DNA of 64,000 bases. Origin: Qipengyuania sp. ABI-127-1. GTDB taxonomy: Bacteria; Pseudomonadota; Alphaproteobacteria; Sphingomonadales; Sphingomonadaceae. The stretch lies in assembly GCA_022953095.1 (NCBI GenBank), contig JALJCR010000001.1, positions 124,001 to 188,000 on the forward strand, given 5' to 3'. The notes below the pieces were generated by a model. That model ran no database searches. It saw only the letters and a list, made by a program, of their open reading frames with translations, and was not told the DNA's origin. Shown piece by piece: positions 46,147-54,855 of the stretch. The position numbers were made by a program, and so were the translations under genes. Each line of letters starts with the position of its first letter. Position 1 is the stretch's first letter.

Positions 46147-46998
46147 ATGTGGACCATACCCAAACCTGAGATCAGCGCGCGCGAGACCTTCGATATCTGT
46201 ATCGAAGGGATACGCGACCCAAACCTGAAGGCCCGACTTCAAGGAATCCGTCAACAAATCGAGGATGCTGATACAGACTTCGACGCCAGAGGTGTTGCGA
46301 GCCAGCTCTACGCGATTGCTCAGGCCGCCAACGTGGTTGGCGTTGCGGGAGCTGTCACTGCTGACGAGATGGTCAAGCTCTATGAGCGCCATATGGCACG
46401 GCAAAAGAGCAGAGGCCGAGCAACCTATGACAAGATCATGGTTGGGGCTTTGCACGGGCAATGTCCCTTTTGCGGGCACTTGCCAGTGTCTACGCTCGAT
46501 CATTCTCTCGGCAAGGCCGAATACCCAGTGTTGGCGGTCACCCCGATCAACCTGATACCTTGCTGCAAAGACTGCAATCACAAGAAGGGAACCGCAGCCG
46601 CGCTAACTCCTGAAACGCAATTCCTTCATGCCTACTATGATGATTTGACGGCGGATCGCTGGCTATATGCGCAAATTGTCCAAGGCTCTCCTCCTGGAGC
46701 CACCTTCTATGTCAATCCGCCTGCCCATTGGGATGGGGTAACCGCCCAACGCGTAAACCGCCATTTCCGAGAACTTGAGCTTGCAAGCCTCTATGCATCG
46801 CAGTCGGGCAGACAGCTTCAGAACATCCGTAGCTCACTAGCGAAGAATTACGATGCGGCAGGGGCACAGGCTGTCGCGGAAGATCTGATCGAGCGTAGCG
46901 ACAGCTGTGCTCAAGTGACGGTCAATTCTTGGGAAGGTGCACTCTACGAGGCTGCCGCGAACGATGCGTGGTATTGTGGAGGTGGCTTCAGGGCTTAG
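46147..46998 (+). CDS. Septu-like HNH nuclease (PtuB-type)
   Basis: A 283-residue protein with an HNH/McrA-type nuclease in its middle. A zinc knuckle C106-PFC109 is followed by the catalytic L117-DH119, N135 in TPINLIP and C140-KDC143-NH145-KK, the complete HNH set. The N-terminal 100 residues are helical and could bind the ATPase. It starts four bases after the PtuA-like stop. Its stop is only four bases from that of the large convergent HNH-NTPase gene, so the two loci abut tail to tail. Confidence 0.82.
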   Translation: MWTIPKPEISARETFDICIEGIRDPNLKARLQGIRQQIEDADTDFDARGVASQLYAIAQAANVVGVAGAVTADEMVKLYERHMARQKSRGRATYDKIMVGALHGQCPFCGHLPVSTLDHSLGKAEYPVLAVTPINLIPCCKDCNHKKGTAAALTPETQFLHAYYDDLTADRWLYAQIVQGSPPGATFYVNPPAHWDGVTAQRVNRHFRELELASLYASQSGRQLQNIRSSLAKNYDAAGAQAVAEDLIERSDSCAQVTVNSWEGALYEAAANDAWYCGGGFRA

Positions 46999-47002
46999 AC
47001 CC

Positions 47003-49873
47003 TTAAGTCAATGGTTCGAGCAAATTGTCCGGCGGGATGGAGGCGCTTGGAAACCGTGCACGCAGCCGTTGTGCTGTTTCACCAAGTGCGTCGCTCCTGC
47101 CTAAAGAGCGATGAACGAGATACGCTGCAGTCTGACGGGTTTTGGTTTTACCGCGTAAAGCGTTCGCCCAGCCCACTTCCGCAGAATCAGGATCAATCAA
47201 CGATAAGATTCGTTCGAAAATTTCCCTCTCTTCCTGACGAACCATCCGTAGGAAGAGTAAAGGATCAGTGAGCCAACTCCCATTCTTCTCGGAGAGTTTG
47301 ATCGCGGCATTTTCAATGTGAGGTGCCAGGAACTGAGCAAACAGGTCGGGGCGCTTATTATGTAGTTTCGCTAGCAGGATGGCCGCCCAGTCCCAGTTGA
47401 ATGTGTGACCGTTTGAGATTCCGATCACACCCTTGTTTTCAATGAATTTGATCGCGAAATCGAAAGCTGTGTAAGCAAGCCTCGGTGTAAGTGTGGCAAT
47501 GTTATCTCGATTACGAGATAGAATATCGCCGATCTCACACTGGCCAAATTTGACCATCCCGCAAACCGAAAGAAATACATCGGCATCGTGAAAAAGGTCA
47601 TCGATCTGAGGTGCAATAGTTGTTTCGATCTCCGACCAATTCAGTCGATTCACGACTTCGGTGAATTTGTTCTGATCGACCTTTCTTAGGAACAGGAGCA
47701 ATCCTGCGGCACTTTGAAAATCGCGAGTAGAGCACTGCGAAATTTTTTCGGCCAGATCGCTTGCACTCCAAATATCTGAGATATGCCTGCCGACCTGTCT
47801 CATCGCTTTGCTTGGACGATCCTTTCCTTTGTATAGGCCAAGTGGGTCGTGGAGACGCAAGACGTGCCAAAATATCTCGTCCATCTCATGAAATGAGCCG
47901 ACGGGATTGTCGACGAGACGAGGGGCGACGCGAGTTGAGAACTTGGCTACTAAGTCCAAGCCGAATTCTTGATCGTGATAAGCTAAGTGTGAGCAAAGCT
48001 TTGCAAACGACGACAGGTAACCGTCGTCAGGCCATTCGTTCGCCAGACTTTGCAGTTTTTCCCTATCGAGGAGAGCCACGAAACTGCCCTTCCATTCTTC
48101 CCATTCGGATCGTGAGACGTTGGAAACGAGCTCGGACATCGAATAGACTTGGTCGGGCTTTGCATTTGAGAGCTTCTCAGCCAAGCCTCGCCTATCAACA
48201 GCACCGCCGATCTTCGCGCATAGCTCTTTATCCTTCATGGATATCTGGCCCAAGAGGTAACCAGTTCCATACGCGGATTGGCCAGTGGCTTCGTCAATCC
48301 AGCGTATCAGCATCGCACCATCGTCACTGATGATCTGACCGACCCAGTCGTCAAAGTAGCTTTGAAGCTCGCTGAGGAGGAGGCATGCGTGATTGCGGTT
48401 TTCCTCGCCCTCTTGCGTCCAACATCGCGCGATCAGTCCCTCTAGATGGGCCTTTTCTACCAGTGGATGAAAGCGCCAATTCCCGATCCCCATTCGAAGC
48501 TCTTGCAAGAGATTTCGAAGGCCGATCAGAGAACTACGAGGATTTGCGACAAGTGCATCAATGACCATTTTCAATGCGTCGGTTTCTTTGGCTTCGGCTG
48601 CACGCCTCAATAGCTGCTTCAAAACGACGGCAGAAAATCTCTGGTGTGGCGTTCTCAAATCACCTTGGTGGGCAATCAGTCGGTTTTTCGCCAACCACTG
48701 GATGCTCTGCTCTATGGCTCTGGGACCAAGGTTTAGCGGCTCGAGTATGTGTTCAATATCCGCTTTTGAAGCCACAGCATCTCTTGTAGAAATTTGACGT
48801 GCGGCGATTGCGGCCAGAACAAGATGGCTACCGGTACTGACCGCTGAGGATGCAGCCGCATCCGCACGCGTCCACCCCCCACCTAATATGAAGCAGAACT
48901 GCCATGGTACGTCCGCTTCCTCGGCAGCGTCCAACCTCCTTTCAAGCGACTCATCATATGGTCGATCACTCACAGTCTTATCTATCGCATGGACCGCCCT
49001 TAACGTGGCTTCTCGGTTAGCACGAAGCTCCTTGGCGATCGTCCTCACTGCTTGCTTTGGGTCGAGATATGTCGTTCCAGGCGTTTCGATCAGATTATCA
49101 GCCGCATTATAGGTAGCGAGAAGGTAGGAGTTTGAATTCGTTGATTGCTCTACCGACCTAATGACGTGTTCTGGAGCGAGGTGAGCATCGTCCACTATGT
49201 AGAGAGCTGGCGACTCAGTCTGATTAAGTTGCAGTATCCCTGCACTTGAATCTCTTGCCCTAAAGATTTGCCAGCCGCGCTGCTTCATGATTGAGGCGAC
49301 CTGCATGATGCAGACAGACTTTCCTGCACCCGGAACTCCCGCTAGCCGAGCCGAATGAGCTGCTTCGAGTTCGCGCAGTATCATCGCTGTTTCAGGAAGA
49401 GTGGGGCACGCAGCGGCATCTGCTGGCCCTAGCGCCCTTCCCATAAGGGCTGGCCTCAAGTCACGCCCTTCAGAGAAACTCAATTCTTCCCACGCGCCAT
49501 TTGCTTGTTCCGACTGGATTTGCAGCGAGCCTAGCTTCTCTGAGCGAACGGCTTCATGCTGCCCCTTCATTTCCCGCAATTTCTTCACAGGAAACCGCTC
49601 GGCATTGTCATCGATGATCGTGTGATGATCTCCGCACAGAAGCAGAAGATTCGCATATGAGCGACGCTCTTCATTGCTCATTGCCGGATTGAAGCGTTTT
49701 CCGTCAGGCATCGCCGCTTCGATGTGACAAATCCTACCGATCATCACACCGTCGCGTGTCATCAAAACTGTATCACAATCGGGAAATGCGCACTGGTTTC
49801 CAGAGCGTATATACAATTCTCTTTTCACATCGCTCTTGGGTTCAAGCCTTTTTGGTAGCTCCGTCTCGTCCAT
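47003..49873 (-). CDS. HNH nuclease-P-loop NTPase fusion, STAND-like defence candidate
   Basis: A 956-residue single protein. Residues about 15-110 form an HNH nuclease: C28xxxxC33, H50, N75 and LLLLC80-GDH83-H84. A P-loop NTPase follows with Walker A G179-VPGAGKS186 and Walker B ALYIVDDAH (223-231). The remaining 650 residues are mostly helical without a named domain and look like repeat scaffolding (LRNLLQELRMGI, LLSELQSYFDDW, LLLFLRKVDQ). An effector, a switch ATPase and a long sensor arm is the plan of STAND immune proteins such as Avs. Exact family not identified. Confidence 0.78.
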   Translation of the reverse strand: MDETELPKRLEPKSDVKRELYIRSGNQCAFPDCDTVLMTRDGVMIGRICHIEAAMPDGKRFNPAMSNEERRSYANLLLLCGDHHTIIDDNAERFPVKKLREMKGQHEAVRSEKLGSLQIQSEQANGAWEELSFSEGRDLRPALMGRALGPADAAACPTLPETAMILRELEAAHSARLAGVPGAGKSVCIMQVASIMKQRGWQIFRARDSSAGILQLNQTESPALYIVDDAHLAPEHVIRSVEQSTNSNSYLLATYNAADNLIETPGTTYLDPKQAVRTIAKELRANREATLRAVHAIDKTVSDRPYDESLERRLDAAEEADVPWQFCFILGGGWTRADAAASSAVSTGSHLVLAAIAARQISTRDAVASKADIEHILEPLNLGPRAIEQSIQWLAKNRLIAHQGDLRTPHQRFSAVVLKQLLRRAAEAKETDALKMVIDALVANPRSSLIGLRNLLQELRMGIGNWRFHPLVEKAHLEGLIARCWTQEGEENRNHACLLLSELQSYFDDWVGQIISDDGAMLIRWIDEATGQSAYGTGYLLGQISMKDKELCAKIGGAVDRRGLAEKLSNAKPDQVYSMSELVSNVSRSEWEEWKGSFVALLDREKLQSLANEWPDDGYLSSFAKLCSHLAYHDQEFGLDLVAKFSTRVAPRLVDNPVGSFHEMDEIFWHVLRLHDPLGLYKGKDRPSKAMRQVGRHISDIWSASDLAEKISQCSTRDFQSAAGLLLFLRKVDQNKFTEVVNRLNWSEIETTIAPQIDDLFHDADVFLSVCGMVKFGQCEIGDILSRNRDNIATLTPRLAYTAFDFAIKFIENKGVIGISNGHTFNWDWAAILLAKLHNKRPDLFAQFLAPHIENAAIKLSEKNGSWLTDPLLFLRMVRQEEREIFERILSLIDPDSAEVGWANALRGKTKTRQTAAYLVHRSLGRSDALGETAQRLRARFPSASIPPDNLLEPLT

Positions 49874-49962
49874 GGATTTAATCTAAAGCGAAGAGGCCCT
49901 TTTTGCGAGTAGAATGAAGAAGATGTCCGCAAGGCGATTTAGCTTCGATGCAATAGCGACAA

Positions 49963-51039
49963 TCAACCGATACGTTGCCTTCCTACCCTTGGCGCCATAA
50001 TCATCAGGCCGAGCAGGATCCCACCGAGCGGGATTAGCTCGATGAAGATGCCAATGGCGATCGCGCCCATCGTCGCTTGCGGATAGAGGCCGAGATACGC
50101 CACGTTCGAAGGGGCGGTGACAGTCGGCAGCTCGGCTTCTTTCAAGGCTGCGATATCGTCCAGTCCCTCGGTCAGCGTTTCCGCCATTCCCTCGAAATTG
50201 TTGACGATGGCCGCTGCTCCGCTTGCTGGCAAACCAGCGGCGTACCAGTCGCGGCGCATGGCATCGGCGACCGATTGCATGGCCTCGACCTGGAGCGCGT
50301 CATTGGCCGAACGTGCGAGGCGGGCAAATTCATCGCCCTGTTTGCGAACTTCAACGAGCTTCGCATGGCGCTCCATGTCGCTGTCGATGATACGGCGCGT
50401 ATCAAGCAGAAGGCTGTCCATGCGCGCGAACAGGCGGGAGAGACGGGCGCGAGAGCCAAAGATGGCCTGTCGCGCATTCTCGCAAGCGTCGCCGATATTG
50501 GCGAGCGTGGTTGCCACACGCCCGACATCGCCACCTTCGCGGCTGAATGCGCCCGTTGCGGCTTCCTGCGAACTCATGCGGTTGGCTGTTGCGCTGCATT
50601 CGCTGAGAGCCGCCAGTCGATTGTTGATCGAAGCGGCGGCGCGACGGCGCTCCTCGGTCGCTTCCTTCATGGCATCGAGTGAGGCTTCCATATGGGCGCG
50701 CTCGCCCGATGGTGCAGCTAGGGTGGAGGCGGCTGCAACGGCAAGTATGCACGCGAGCGCAAGATAGGCGGCAACGAAGATTGCCGTTGCAGGGCCCCGC
50801 TTGGATGGTGGCAGGGTAGGGATGTGTCGCAGCGCGATATAGGAGCCGTAGGTCAGGCCTGCGGCAATCGCGATCATCGAAAGGATCGTCTTGATCCACG
50901 CACCAGCATCCATTTGTCCTGAAGGCGCGACCAGTTCGGAAATCCATACTCCGGCGAACACACCTGAGATCGCATGGAGCACCATATTCATCGCGAGAAG
51001 TCCGCGAACGCTTGTCGGAAGTTTTGCGGGTTGAGCCAT
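49963..51039 (-). CDS. Four-helix membrane protein with extended helical domain, unknown
   Basis: A 358-residue membrane protein with hydrophobic segments at about residues 13-33, 48-72, 82-110 and 323-352. Between the third and fourth is a 210-residue helical, Arg/Ala/Glu-rich part that resembles the coiled region of chemoreceptors or conjugation scaffolds. It begins MAQPAKLPTSVRG. No family was recognised. It precedes a long structured non-coding stretch and may belong to the transfer module. Confidence 0.65.
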   Translation of the reverse strand: MAQPAKLPTSVRGLLAMNMVLHAISGVFAGVWISELVAPSGQMDAGAWIKTILSMIAIAAGLTYGSYIALRHIPTLPPSKRGPATAIFVAAYLALACILAVAAASTLAAPSGERAHMEASLDAMKEATEERRRAAASINNRLAALSECSATANRMSSQEAATGAFSREGGDVGRVATTLANIGDACENARQAIFGSRARLSRLFARMDSLLLDTRRIIDSDMERHAKLVEVRKQGDEFARLARSANDALQVEAMQSVADAMRRDWYAAGLPASGAAAIVNNFEGMAETLTEGLDDIAALKEAELPTVTAPSNVAYLGLYPQATMGAIAIGIFIELIPLGGILLGLMIMAPRVGRQRIG

Positions 51040-51621
51040 AATGCCCTCCTTTCACGCGCAGCATTGGCAGCAGAGAGGACGTGAATTGGGGGAAAGAGCG
51101 TTCTCGGGCAGGTGGTATTTGATGGAGAGAGACAACGAGTTTCAGCGGTACGTGATTGAGTAAATCTGATACGGCACGTTTCGTTGAGTAGAGATGTGGC
51201 TGGCGGATGAGCCATCCAAGGCAGCTTTTGCACTATTGTTGACGTTAGTACTGACCGCAAGATGTGCGTTTGTATTACAAAACCGGCCTGAAGGCCGCTT
51301 TCGCCAAACGCCTATCTTGGCAAGGGGAACCCGCTGCGCGTTCCCCGTTGCATCCCCTCCGGCTGTCCGGTGCCTTCCATAACCCATGTCGCTCTTTCAC
51401 GAGGAATACGAGGCGTATTCGGATCGTGAACTGAGCATCAAGGCCAGTCAGGCACCGGAGGCAACGTGTGGCCGTTGCATCGCCAGCCAGGAGAGCCTCC
51501 GTGCTCCCCCAAGCGCCCCCAAGGCCAATGGGCGCAGTCGCCGCCCCTCTGGACACCCTCGACCAACCGTCCGCCGTTTGGATGCCGCCACGCTTTCGCG
51601 CATGGAGACGACCAGAGGGGC
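51040..51621. other. Gene-free 580-base stretch with several inverted repeats
   Basis: I see no convincing gene here; a frame at 51386-51673 is of low quality. The stretch has GGCC-tgaa-GGCC, then GGGGAAC with GTTCCCC (nine bases apart, near 51320-51345) and a perfect 9-base pair CCCCTCTGG (51544-51552) with CCAGAGGGG (51612-51620). Such a stack of hairpins could be a transfer or single-strand origin, a structured RNA or terminators. Confidence 0.5.
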
Positions 51622-52968
51622 TTACGCCGCCCCATCTGGACTCCCGCGAGATATGCAGAATGTTCGCGAATAGCCGCCTTCGATCCCTCCGATGAAATCA
51701 TCCCTCGTCATGGTCACCGAGCCAAAGGGGATATCTGCTGCGAATGGACCAAGCGCCACTATGTTCATCTTGACACGTTCCACTGCATCGAGGCTTACCG
51801 CCTGTTCAAGCAGATGCATGCACGCAATGATGAACATTTGCTCCGCTTCATCAGGGCTATCGGGATCGTTGATGTTCAGCTTGAGTTTGATCGTAGTGGT
51901 GGCGTGTTCGTTACCTTCCGCATAATAGGCGATGTTATTCTTCCAGATTGGGTCACCGCCGAATTCTCGCATCGGGCTTGACGCGTGCCATTCATCATCG
52001 AAACTGTTGTGGTAGTGGCCGGTGTCGTATCCGAGATCGCTCATGAACTTCATGGCGATATAGGGCGACCAGCCTTGCGAGGCAGGTACTGCAGGTGGTG
52101 AGTCTTCTCGCTCTTTCAGGGCGAAAAGGGCAGTGAGCGAATGCTTGAGTTCCGACTTCGTCTTTGGGCGAGAAACCATAATTGCCTTTCGCCATCGTTC
52201 CAATGTCTCAACGTCCCCGCGAATGCGCGTTATCGCGAGCCAGCGAGCATAGGGTACAAGTTTCTTATCGATGCCCGCCACGCCCATCGTGGCAAAGGCG
52301 TCAGAATAAATGACGTAAAGTCGCCACGCATAGAGAAAGGGTAAGAAGCCAACCGACAGCAGGATAGGCAGCAGGAAATCAAGCGCAGTCTCCCAAGTCG
52401 CTGTTTCGGTCCATTTGTCGATCGTCTCGACAACGCTGAAGCCAAGATATCCGAGGCCGATCACGGCCATTATACAGCCGCAGAACTTTACCACTGGCGC
52501 ATGTTCTGGCTTGCGCTTGGCAACTTCCCCCATGAGCGCGAAAAAAGTGACAACCGGGAGGGCGATCAATTCGACGATCAGCGAAAAACTGTGAAGTTCG
52601 GTGATAAAAAGAAAGATCGAGGTGATTGCGAAGATGTCGCGAGCGACCTTGTCCATGCCGATCTTGCGCTTCCTGATCGAGTCCATCTCGAACATCGCCA
52701 CAAAAGCGAATGTGACAAGCCAGAGGATCGTCGATTTGAGATGGGCAAGCGACCACCAACCGATGCTGTCTAACAGATAGATTTCTCCCGCTGCGTAAAT
52801 GCCCGCAAGCAGCAGAGGGGCGATGATAACAGGCTGGAAAAAGGTCCCGGCCAGGTTTTTGAGCGAACCTCGCACAGGCTTGTAGAAGATGACCGCGATG
52901 ACAATGACGCAGAGCCAGAAGGCGTAGGCCCATTCACGATTGCTGACGGATTCGATTACTTCGTTCAT
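51622..52968 (-). CDS. Polytopic membrane protein coupled to the AbiE genes
   Basis: A 448-residue protein with about seven hydrophobic segments in its first 230 residues and a soluble C-terminal half with Trp/His/Asp-rich segments. Its ATG overlaps the stop of the AbiEii-like gene by four bases (52965-52968), so it is translated with it. It is not part of the known two-gene AbiE system. No family was recognised. A membrane effector or stress-sensing role is conceivable but unproved. Confidence 0.72.
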   Translation of the reverse strand: MNEVIESVSNREWAYAFWLCVIVIAVIFYKPVRGSLKNLAGTFFQPVIIAPLLLAGIYAAGEIYLLDSIGWWSLAHLKSTILWLVTFAFVAMFEMDSIRKRKIGMDKVARDIFAITSIFLFITELHSFSLIVELIALPVVTFFALMGEVAKRKPEHAPVVKFCGCIMAVIGLGYLGFSVVETIDKWTETATWETALDFLLPILLSVGFLPFLYAWRLYVIYSDAFATMGVAGIDKKLVPYARWLAITRIRGDVETLERWRKAIMVSRPKTKSELKHSLTALFALKEREDSPPAVPASQGWSPYIAMKFMSDLGYDTGHYHNSFDDEWHASSPMREFGGDPIWKNNIAYYAEGNEHATTTIKLKLNINDPDSPDEAEQMFIIACMHLLEQAVSLDAVERVKMNIVALGPFAADIPFGSVTMTRDDFIGGIEGGYSRTFCISRGSPDGAA

Positions 52969-54056
52969 TCCGCATTGTCTGCGCGGTTGAGTTGCTCCTC
53001 AAGTTCCGCGATGCCTGCCAGCAGATCATCGAATGATGGCGGCGGAGACATGAACATGACTTCCATGTCCGCGTAGTCGCGCCTCAAGCCCTCAACGATT
53101 TCGTCAGATGGTATTAGTCGAAGCGAGCCAATTTCGGCTGTTTCGTATGACGCAGAGGGATCGGCAAACATCAGGCTCTTATTGTGAACCACGCGAGCCA
53201 AGAGTTCTGGCTGTCCGAAAGCATCTTTGGCAATCCCGCTCTGAGCAAGCATCAATGTGTCGTAATAGTGTCGCGACATCCCGTCGCGCAACTTCCCGTT
53301 GTGGTGAAGCGCATGAAGGATCGTCGCCTTTTCCCAGAACGTACGCGCAGCAGCCAGAGTAGGTATATCGGTACTCGCCTCTGGCAGATCATCGGGAAAC
53401 TCTTCGGCGAGATAGGGTGTAATTGCCTTCAGTTCTGAGGGTTCGGTATCCCCGCGCGCGCCGAACTCCAGCTTTATGCGTGGCTTGATGTAATCCGTAT
53501 CGCCACGTCCACCGTAGTCGTTCCCGTAGTTGAGACCATAGCCAGATGTCTTTGGATAATTGAACAGGAGCGTCTGTTCGTCCCTGTCGTCCGGGTCTGG
53601 TATGATCTCCCAACCGTCGCTTGTGCCAAGCGCCGTTTCAATTTCACGCGCTAGCGCAGGGGTGATCGCGTCCGCGACGAATGCCTGCGCTGCCTTTTTC
53701 ACGCGCCTGGTTCTCTTCTTGATCTGACTCGAGGATATTCCCTCTTCCATCGGTGAGGGTTCGTCGCAAATCATCGGAGCCGTCTTGGATATGACGAGGT
53801 CGATATCTTCTGAGAAGCGGTGAATGATGTCGTATGCTTTGGACAGGGATGTTCCGCCCTTGAACATCAGGTGACCTGACAATTCTGCGCAGTTCATCAA
53901 GCGCCGGAGTGTCCAGCAGACCCAGAAGTCCTTTTCGATGATGGTCGGCGTGAGATCGCGCCGACTTGCCGCTTCTTCTATGAAGGCGCGACGATCATCG
54001 ACTGACATGCGGGCGAAATCATCCAAGGCGGGCCTCGTCGATCTTGAGAACAACAT
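52965..54056 (-). CDS. AbiEii/AbiGii-type nucleotidyltransferase toxin
   Basis: A 363-residue protein of the AbiEii/MenT-type family of nucleotidyltransferase toxins, which modify tRNA or other nucleotides. The diagnostic motifs are MFKGGTSLSKAY (K66-GGTS70) and RFSEDIDLVIS (D84-x-D86, the metal ligands). A lysine-rich stretch follows, then the C-terminal HYYDTLML segment. It overlaps the antitoxin-like gene by 38 bases and is coupled to the downstream membrane-protein gene. The start at 54056 is preferred; an internal ATG 16 codons later is possible. Confidence 0.86.
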   Translation of the reverse strand: MLFSRSTRPALDDFARMSVDDRRAFIEEAASRRDLTPTIIEKDFWVCWTLRRLMNCAELSGHLMFKGGTSLSKAYDIIHRFSEDIDLVISKTAPMICDEPSPMEEGISSSQIKKRTRRVKKAAQAFVADAITPALAREIETALGTSDGWEIIPDPDDRDEQTLLFNYPKTSGYGLNYGNDYGGRGDTDYIKPRIKLEFGARGDTEPSELKAITPYLAEEFPDDLPEASTDIPTLAAARTFWEKATILHALHHNGKLRDGMSRHYYDTLMLAQSGIAKDAFGQPELLARVVHNKSLMFADPSASYETAEIGSLRLIPSDEIVEGLRRDYADMEVMFMSPPPSFDDLLAGIAELEEQLNRADNAE

Positions 54057-54627
54057 CGCCCATCCAGCCTGTCATCTGCGGGCGAGCCTTGATGAGGACT
54101 TTCATATCATCATCGCTTAGACGATCAGCAAACTGACGAATGGTGTCCGCATCCATATCATTCCTTCCGAAATGGGCGATGGCCTGCAAAACAGTGTTTG
54201 CGCGGTCAGACGCCTTGTCGAGCAGCGGCGCGCGCGCACGTTTGAGTGCCAAAGTGCGTCCCCCTACATTCTTGGTTCGAGAGGGCCCGTCTGTAGAATA
54301 GCTAGATTTTGCCGGAACCTGAGTGGAAAGCCCCAGACGGTTGACGGCGGCGGCACCTGCCGGACCGATCTTGTCACCCCTTTTGCGCGCAACGGCACGA
54401 ACCAGACTGTCCGCATTGGGACTGAGTGCGCCTAGTTTGTCGTGAAGCTTGGGAAAGTCATAGACCCCGCGTCCGACACGTCGGATTTTGCCTGCCTTTG
54501 CCAGACGCGACAAAGCCATATCCACCGAACCCCGTGTTCCGAAGTCGATAAAATCCTTAGGCGTGAAGGCCCATCCACGGCCTTTGCCGCGCACGCGCTT
54601 CATGATCTTGTCAGCCACAGCAGACAT
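54019..54627 (-). CDS. AbiEi-like antitoxin (DUF6088-type)
   Basis: A 202-residue protein with an N-terminal winged helix (KGRGWAFTPKDFIDFGTRGSVDMALSRLAKAGKIRRVGRGVYDFP region), as in AbiEi-type antitoxins and DUF6088 proteins. A central GPAGAAAVNRLGLSTQVP motif and a C-terminal basic part follow. The ATG at 54627 was chosen for the GGAGGG ribosome site seven bases upstream. It probably represses its own operon through the inverted repeat at 54644-54675 and neutralises the coupled toxin. Confidence 0.85.
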   Translation of the reverse strand: MSAVADKIMKRVRGKGRGWAFTPKDFIDFGTRGSVDMALSRLAKAGKIRRVGRGVYDFPKLHDKLGALSPNADSLVRAVARKRGDKIGPAGAAAVNRLGLSTQVPAKSSYSTDGPSRTKNVGGRTLALKRARAPLLDKASDRANTVLQAIAHFGRNDMDADTIRQFADRLSDDDMKVLIKARPQMTGWMGDVVLKIDEARLG

Positions 54628-54643
54628 TTTTTCGCCCTCCTTA

Positions 54644-54675
54644 TTGTTAGATAATAACACATGTTTTTCTAACAA
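54644..54675 (-). promoter_or_regulatory. Promoter with perfect inverted repeat for the AbiE operon
   Basis: TTGTTAGA (54644-54651) and TCTAACAA (54668-54675) form a perfect 8-base inverted repeat 17-40 bases upstream of the antitoxin ATG. On the minus strand a TTGTTT-type -35 and a TATTAT-like -10 overlap it. AbiEi proteins bind inverted repeats in their own promoter, so this is a candidate operator. Confidence 0.6.
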
Positions 54676-54855
54676 ACAATGAAATTAGAAGTTCAAATAA
54701 AGACCTGTATGTCAGTATCTTAGATGATCGGATGCGATATATGTGCATGGGCGCTATATACAAGGGATCATACGCTCGCTTCAGCCCTCATTCGCCCACG
54801 GCGAAGTCGCCAGAAATCCACTTACAGCGCCTCACGGAAACTAGGAGAAACTGCT

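Noticed and set aside
51386..51673. 95-codon frame in the gene-free stretch
   Set aside because: Low-complexity basic composition, weak start site, and it overlaps the membrane-protein gene; inverted repeats explain the stretch better.
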